Assembly: GCA_030681515.1 (NCBI GenBank)
Contig: JAUXSE010000025.1
Coordinates: 1 to 64,000, forward strand
Reading direction: 5' to 3'
DNA length: 64,000 bases
From: Geothrix sp.
GTDB taxonomy: Bacteria > Acidobacteriota > Holophagae > Holophagales > Holophagaceae
Made by a program: the position numbers and the translations under genes. Positions 59,749-64,000 of this stretch are shown piece after piece. Positions within the stretch are counted from its first letter, which is position 1. Each line of letters opens with the position of its first letter. A model generated the notes under the pieces. The model was given only the letters and a program-made list of their open reading frames with translations. It searched no databases and was not told the origin of the DNA.

Positions 59749-60888
59749 CTACACGATCGTCAGGTAGCGGACCTTGGCCCCGGCCTCTTGGCCGGGGCTT
59801 TCGATCCAGGCGCAGGCGTCAGCACGGGCCAGGGTAATGAGGTCGGCGGAGCCCTTGCCGGGCAGGGGTTCGAGGCGGCCCTCCACCAGGCGGCAGGGGT
59901 GCAGCAGGGGGCGATCGCCCTTGTTCTTCACGGCGGCGGCCAGGCGGGCCCGGCGCCATGGATCCGGCGCGGCGCGGCCCTCCAGCCGGGCCAGGGCCAC
60001 GGGGAGGAAGAGCAGGGCGTTGAGGTGGGCGGACACGGGATTCCCCGGCAGGCCCAGCACCAGCAGATCGCCCAGCCGGGCCGCCAGCATGGGCTTGCCG
60101 GGCTTGAGGCGGATCTTGTGGAAGAGGATGGTGGCGCCCAAATCCTTCAGCACGGCGGGTAGGTGATCGTGATCGCCCATGCTCACGCCCCCGGACGTCA
60201 TGAGGATGCGGATATCGCCAGGGTTCCGCAGGGCGGCGGCCAGGGCCGGGGGATCATCAGGCAGGGTGGGGCGCAGCGTCACATCGGCGCCGAGGCGATG
60301 GGCCAGGGCCGCCAGCATGGGGCCGTTGGAATCGCGGATCTGATGGGGCGCCGGATGGGGAACCAGTTCGTCGCCGGTGGAGGCCACGCCCACTCGGATG
60401 CGCAGGCGCCCCGGCAGGGGCAGGCCCTCCTGGGCCCGCAGACCCACGCGGGCGGCATTGAGGGGCGTCCCCGCGGGCAGCAGCAGATCCCCGGCCCGGG
60501 CCTGGTCGCCGCAGCGGCGCACGTGGTCGCCGGGACGGGGATCCGTCGTGGGATGGAGGGAGTCCCCGTCCGCCTCCAGTTGCTCCACGGGCACGATGGC
60601 ATCGGCCCCGGGGGGCAGCGCCGCGCCGGTCATGATGCGCACGGCGGTGCCCGGCGTCACCGTGAAGGCCGCGGGATCATCCCCGGCGAAGAGGGTGCCC
60701 AGGATCCGGCGCGGGGCGCGGCCTTCGACGGCCCGCAGGGCCACGCCATCCATGGCGGCCCGGTCCGTGGCGGGATCGTCCCGCTCGGCCCTGACTTCAG
60801 CCAGAGCCGGGGCGGGCAAGGCCTCCCATAGGCGGCGCAGGGCCTCGTCGAGGGGCAGCAGATCGGGGTGGTCGCAGCTCATGGCCAT
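59749..60888 (-). CDS. moeA: Molybdopterin molybdenumtransferase
   Basis: Inserts molybdenum into adenylated molybdopterin. The 379 residues contain DRAAMDGVAL near the start, MTGAALPPGADAIVP, the TGDEL and RDSNG loops, the TSGGVSMGDHDH motif and the GLPGNPVSA motif, all typical. Length is a bit shorter than E. coli MoeA (411). ATG at 60888, or an ATG at 60882. It follows narK by 37 bp on the same strand, consistent with molybdenum-dependent nitrate reductase expression. Confidence 0.94.
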   Translation of the reverse strand: MAMSCDHPDLLPLDEALRRLWEALPAPALAEVRAERDDPATDRAAMDGVALRAVEGRAPRRILGTLFAGDDPAAFTVTPGTAVRIMTGAALPPGADAIVPVEQLEADGDSLHPTTDPRPGDHVRRCGDQARAGDLLLPAGTPLNAARVGLRAQEGLPLPGRLRIRVGVASTGDELVPHPAPHQIRDSNGPMLAALAHRLGADVTLRPTLPDDPPALAAALRNPGDIRILMTSGGVSMGDHDHLPAVLKDLGATILFHKIRLKPGKPMLAARLGDLLVLGLPGNPVSAHLNALLFLPVALARLEGRAAPDPWRRARLAAAVKNKGDRPLLHPCRLVEGRLEPLPGKGSADLITLARADACAWIESPGQEAGAKVRYLTIV

Positions 60889-60925
60889 GGCCGAATGGTA
60901 ATCCCTGTGAGCCCCCAGCGGGCTG

Positions 60926-62428
60926 TCAGCACTTCACCTCGGCGTTCTTCCGGGCGTAGTACCACCAGTTCAGGACCAGGCAGACCAGGTAGAAGAGGGC
61001 GAAGCCGTAGAGGGCGTTCTCCACGGTGACGGCGCCCGGCTTGATCTGGCTCTTGAAGACCGTGGGGATGATGAAGCTCCCATAGGCCGCGGCGGCTCCG
61101 GTCCAGCCGAGCACGGGGCCGGCGAACTGGGGTTCGAAGATGAAGGGCACCATCTGGAAGGTGCTGCCGTTGCCGATGCCGCTGCCCAGGAAGAGCAGCA
61201 TGAAGCTCATCATGAAGGCGGCGAAGTAGGCTCCCGGGTCGGGCGCGGCGACGGCGGCCTTCACGTAGTGCGCCACCAGCAGGGCGCCCACGATCTGGAT
61301 CACCGTGGACCACTGGGTCACGACGCTGCCGCGCAGCTTGTCGGACAGCCAGCCGCCCACGGGACGGATGAGGCTGCCCAGCAGGGGTCCCAGGAACGCA
61401 TAGGCGCTGGGGTCCTTCTTGAACACGATCTTGATGAGCAGGGGGAAAGAGGCGCTGTATCCGATGAAGCTGCCGAAGGTCATGATGTAGAGCAGCGTCA
61501 TCACCCAGTTGTGCTTCATGCGGAAGATGGCGAACTGCTTGTCGAGGCTTCCCTTGACCTTGCCTGGGAAGAGCTTCATCACCCCGAGGCAGAGGAACAC
61601 CACCAGCAGCACGAGGCCCAGCTGGAGGCCCAGCGGCAGCTTGGGATGCTTCACCAGGATCCAGGCGCCAAGAGCGCTCACCGCAAGGCCCACGGCCTGC
61701 ATGGCGAGGATGCGTCCCAGGGCGGCGGAAGTGGGTTCGCTATCGTGGGCGGGCAGGTTGTTCATGCCGAACCAGGAACCGACGGTGAACACCAGGAGCA
61801 GGGGCACCCACACCAGGGCGCCGTTCTGGATGTAGAGGGCCTGTCCGGCGGCGCTGAGGTGGGGCGCCCCGGCCAGGCTCCCGAACAGGGCGCCGGCCAT
61901 GACGGCGGGCACCAGGAACTGCATGACGGAGACACCCAGGTTGCCGATGCCCGCGTTGAGGCCCAGGGCCAGTCCCGACAGCCGCCTGGGGAAGAAGCCG
62001 TTGATGTTGGACATGGAGGAGGAGAAGTTGCCGCCCCCGATGCCCGACAGCACCGCCAGGGCCGCGAAGGTGGCGAAGGGGGTGGTCCTGTCCTGCAGGG
62101 CGATGCCCGCGCCCAGGGCGGGGGCGATGAGCAGGGCGGTCGTGATGCCCACCACGTTGCGTCCACCCGCCAGGGCCACCAGGAAAGAGCTGGGGATGCG
62201 CAGGGTCGCCCCCGCCAGGCCCGCGATGCTCACGAGGGTGAAGAGCTGCGTGTCGTCGAAGGGGAAGATGCCCTTCATCTTGGCGGTGAGGATGCTCCAG
62301 AACATCCACACGCTGAAGGCGCAGAGCAGGCTCGGCACCGAGAAGGCGAGGTTGCGCCAGGCGGTACGGCTGCCGCCGGTGGCCCAGGCCTGCGGGTCTT
62401 CAGGGTTCCATCCGGTGAGTTTGATCAT
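60926..62428 (-). CDS. narK: NarK-type nitrate/nitrite transporter
   Basis: A major-facilitator protein of 500 residues with about 12-14 helices and NarK features: glycine-rich nitrate signatures GGGNFSSSMSNINGFFP (helix 5) and FLGSGIGNGSTFQMVPFIFEP (helix 11). An extra hydrophobic stretch occurs at the N-terminus. It starts 12 bp after the other narK gene, GGAGACAG before ATG at 62428. The pair probably combines nitrate/proton symport with nitrate/nitrite exchange. Confidence 0.92.
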   Translation of the reverse strand: MIKLTGWNPEDPQAWATGGSRTAWRNLAFSVPSLLCAFSVWMFWSILTAKMKGIFPFDDTQLFTLVSIAGLAGATLRIPSSFLVALAGGRNVVGITTALLIAPALGAGIALQDRTTPFATFAALAVLSGIGGGNFSSSMSNINGFFPRRLSGLALGLNAGIGNLGVSVMQFLVPAVMAGALFGSLAGAPHLSAAGQALYIQNGALVWVPLLLVFTVGSWFGMNNLPAHDSEPTSAALGRILAMQAVGLAVSALGAWILVKHPKLPLGLQLGLVLLVVFLCLGVMKLFPGKVKGSLDKQFAIFRMKHNWVMTLLYIMTFGSFIGYSASFPLLIKIVFKKDPSAYAFLGPLLGSLIRPVGGWLSDKLRGSVVTQWSTVIQIVGALLVAHYVKAAVAAPDPGAYFAAFMMSFMLLFLGSGIGNGSTFQMVPFIFEPQFAGPVLGWTGAAAAYGSFIIPTVFKSQIKPGAVTVENALYGFALFYLVCLVLNWWYYARKNAEVKC

Positions 62429-62440
62429 GGCTGTCTCCGT

Positions 62441-63706
62441 TCAATCGAGGTCGGGGGCGAAGGTGTGGCGGCGGTCCTCGCCATAGGTGTCGAGGGCCTT
62501 GCCGTGGGCGCCGACCCAGGAGCTGGTCCAGCGGCGGTCCACGAGGGCAAGTGCGCCCAGCGCGAGGGCGGAAAGCGCCACCCCTGACAGGAATCCGGGG
62601 CTGAAGGAGCCCAGGTGCTCCCTGCCGAGCCCCATGAAATAGGGAAGGAAGCCGCCCGCCAGGGCACCCACTTCGCCGATGAGGCTGGAGGCCACGGCCG
62701 TGTCGCCGCGGAACCGGAGCGGCACCAGCTGGAAGACGGCCCCATTGCCCGCGCCCATGGCGGCGAAGGTCACCACGAGGATGGCCACGGTGACCAGGGG
62801 ATTGGCCGGCAGGGTGGCCGCCAGTCCCACGGTGACGAGGATGATGCCGCAGAGCCAGTAGAGGAGGCGGATGCCGCCGAGGTGGTCGGACAGCCACCCC
62901 CCGGCCACCCGGAGGACCGAGGCCACGATGACGATCACGGCGCTGTACTTGCCGACCGCGCTCTTGGGGATGCCGTACTGATCGCCGAAGAAGATGGGGA
63001 GGAAGCTGGAGAGGCCGATGAAGCCGCCGAAGGTCACGGAGTAGATGAGGTTGAAGATCCAGGCATCGCGGTTCCAGAGGATCTTGAGGTAATCTCCGAG
63101 CTTCTTCTTGTCTTCCCGATCCGCGGGCTCCCTGGCGAAGAGCAGCAGCAGCAGGAAGGCCAGGCCCATGGGGATCATGGCGAAGCCGTAGACCGTCTTC
63201 CAGCCGTAGACCAGGGCCATCGGTGGGGCCGCCAGGAGCGCCAGCACGGTGCCGCTGTTGCCGGCGCCGGCGATGCCCATGGCCAGGCCTTTGTATTTGG
63301 CCGGAAAGGAACCCGAGCCCAGGGAGAGGGCCACGCCGAAGGAGGCCCCGGCCACGCCCAAGGCGACGCCCATGCCCAGCACGTGGTTGTAGCTGGAAAC
63401 GAATTGCCAGCCGAAGAAGAGGCAGCACAGGATGACGCCCATCTCGAGCAGGGCGGCGTTCTTCCGCCCGATGTACTGGGAGAGGATGCCCAGGGGGAAG
63501 CGCATCAACGCCCCGGCCCACACGGGTACGGCGACCATGAACCCCTTCTGGGCGGGGGTCAGCTGGAACTGTTCCGCGATGAAGAGGGCCATGGCCCCGT
63601 TCAGCACCCAGATGGCGAAGCAGAAGTCGAAATAGAGAAAGGACGTCAACAGCGTGGGCATGTGGCCGGAGCGGGTGAAGGCCTTGGCCTCCTGGAGGAG
63701 GGACAT
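62441..63706 (-). CDS. narK: NarK-type nitrate/nitrite transporter
   Basis: A second NarK family member of 421 residues. Signatures GAGNSGTVLALLAAPP and GAGNGAVFQLVPLRF are the nitrate signature glycine helices, and the N-terminal half matches the NarK1-type subgroup. Two NarK genes in tandem are common in denitrifiers and nitrate ammonifiers. The ATG at 63706 has GGAG upstream. No nitrate reductase genes fall inside the window; they may lie beyond its right edge. Confidence 0.92.
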   Translation of the reverse strand: MSLLQEAKAFTRSGHMPTLLTSFLYFDFCFAIWVLNGAMALFIAEQFQLTPAQKGFMVAVPVWAGALMRFPLGILSQYIGRKNAALLEMGVILCCLFFGWQFVSSYNHVLGMGVALGVAGASFGVALSLGSGSFPAKYKGLAMGIAGAGNSGTVLALLAAPPMALVYGWKTVYGFAMIPMGLAFLLLLLFAREPADREDKKKLGDYLKILWNRDAWIFNLIYSVTFGGFIGLSSFLPIFFGDQYGIPKSAVGKYSAVIVIVASVLRVAGGWLSDHLGGIRLLYWLCGIILVTVGLAATLPANPLVTVAILVVTFAAMGAGNGAVFQLVPLRFRGDTAVASSLIGEVGALAGGFLPYFMGLGREHLGSFSPGFLSGVALSALALGALALVDRRWTSSWVGAHGKALDTYGEDRRHTFAPDLD

Positions 63707-63781
63707 GCTGGGACTCCGTAGAAAGGACTGGTGCACCCGGGGATTGGGCGTGGATCGGGCCAAAGTGGCTCCGATGGAGCC

Positions 63782-63997
63782 CTACTCCTTGGATCCCCGC
63801 GTCAGGGTGCTCCGGAACGCCAGGAACAGGGCGATGGCCGTGAGGGCGAGGGAGATGCCGAAGGCTCCCGGCAGCACGCTGCGCTGGCCGTCGAGGACAG
63901 CACCCAGGATTGTCTCAAAGAGGTAGATCTGGATCACCAGCAGCACCAGGATGACGCCCAGGGCGGCGGGGGAGATGCGGACGCGGGGGATGTTCAT
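63782..63997 (-). CDS. Small two-helix membrane protein
   Basis: A 71-residue protein with two hydrophobic helices (about 11-32 and 43-61) and a charged C-terminus. I do not recognise the family. Its ATG at 63997 is right at the window edge so the ribosome site cannot be seen. It lies 75 bp upstream of the first narK on the same strand and may belong to the same respiratory operon. Confidence 0.65.
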   Translation of the reverse strand: MNIPRVRISPAALGVILVLLVIQIYLFETILGAVLDGQRSVLPGAFGISLALTAIALFLAFRSTLTRGSKE

Positions 63998-64000
63998 GCC

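Noticed and set aside
63707-63781. Search for an Fnr box (TTGAT-N4-ATCAA) before the narK pair.
   Set aside because: No match within a reasonable number of changes; regulation probably acts at an upstream promoter outside the window.
1-64000. CRISPR arrays, prophage or conjugative modules, rRNA genes.
   Set aside because: No regularly spaced identical repeats, phage structural genes, relaxase or rRNA sequence were found; the periodic 9-base words are far too short and degenerate for CRISPR.

Overview
The window is high-GC DNA, mostly well above 60 percent by eye, from a Gram-negative bacterium with flagella and a flexible respiratory chain. It carries lipoprotein signals, the heptose gene gmhA, complex I genes, several haem-binding proteins, two nitrate/nitrite transporters, moeA and flagellin. 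This mix and the protein style suggest Acidobacteriota, class Holophagae (Geothrix-like). That placement is inference: no rRNA is present to settle it.

Layout. 1-1.2 kb: an IS30-family insertion sequence. 1.2-5.5 kb: a minus-strand run of TPR protein, cytidine deaminase and DUF58 protein. 5.7-14 kb: mostly housekeeping genes (APC permease, riboflavin synthase, SmpB, DedA, proline iminopeptidase, HemW-like protein, GmhA). 14.2-24 kb: a long minus-strand block reading ACP, FabZ, FabF-like, an odd ketosynthase, SPOR protein, PTPS-III-like protein, polysaccharide deacetylase and FtsK, followed by a multi-rhodanese protein with a haem motif. 24.2-31.6 kb: nuoABCD, then a flagellin with a sigma-54 promoter, MarR and YceI, then nuoEF; complex I is therefore split. 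31.6-33.9 kb: a drug/metabolite transporter and a secreted metallophosphoesterase. 34-36.4 kb: a low-GC patch of one-way small genes separated by attC-like sites, possibly integron cassettes without an integrase. 37-41 kb: argF, then a restriction-modification set (methyltransferase, C-like regulator, nuclease candidate). 41-49 kb: assorted metabolic and signalling genes including a hybrid histidine kinase. 49.4-52.6 kb: rplM-rpsI-rpsB-tsf-pyrH. 52.7-57.8 kb: PseG-like protein, a DUF4190/pilin-like protein, a gamma carbonic anhydrase-like protein, an aminotransferase, tRNA-Val(CAC) and efp. 58-64 kb: a Crp/Fnr regulator, a five-haem cytochrome, moeA and two NarK transporters, probably the edge of a nitrate-respiration locus that continues to the right.

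Genes that work together. The Crp/Fnr gene has a palindromic site in front of it, and a near-identical site lies upstream of the five-haem cytochrome, so the regulator probably controls both. MoeA (molybdenum cofactor) and the NarK pair fit molybdenum-dependent nitrate reduction. The PseG-like protein could supply a sugar for flagellin glycosylation.

The most unusual content is non-coding. Several intergenic spaces hold large nested fold-back elements made of degenerate words repeating about every 9 bases (near 1.1, 9.2-9.6, 21.8-22.1, 53.9 and 54.7-54.9 kb). Two copies of an 80-bp three-hairpin element bracket the five-haem cytochrome. The 3-prime end of efp is exactly duplicated (48 bp) around a small hairpin cassette, and the last residues of NuoD are echoed just past its stop codon. 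I know of no assigned function for these elements.
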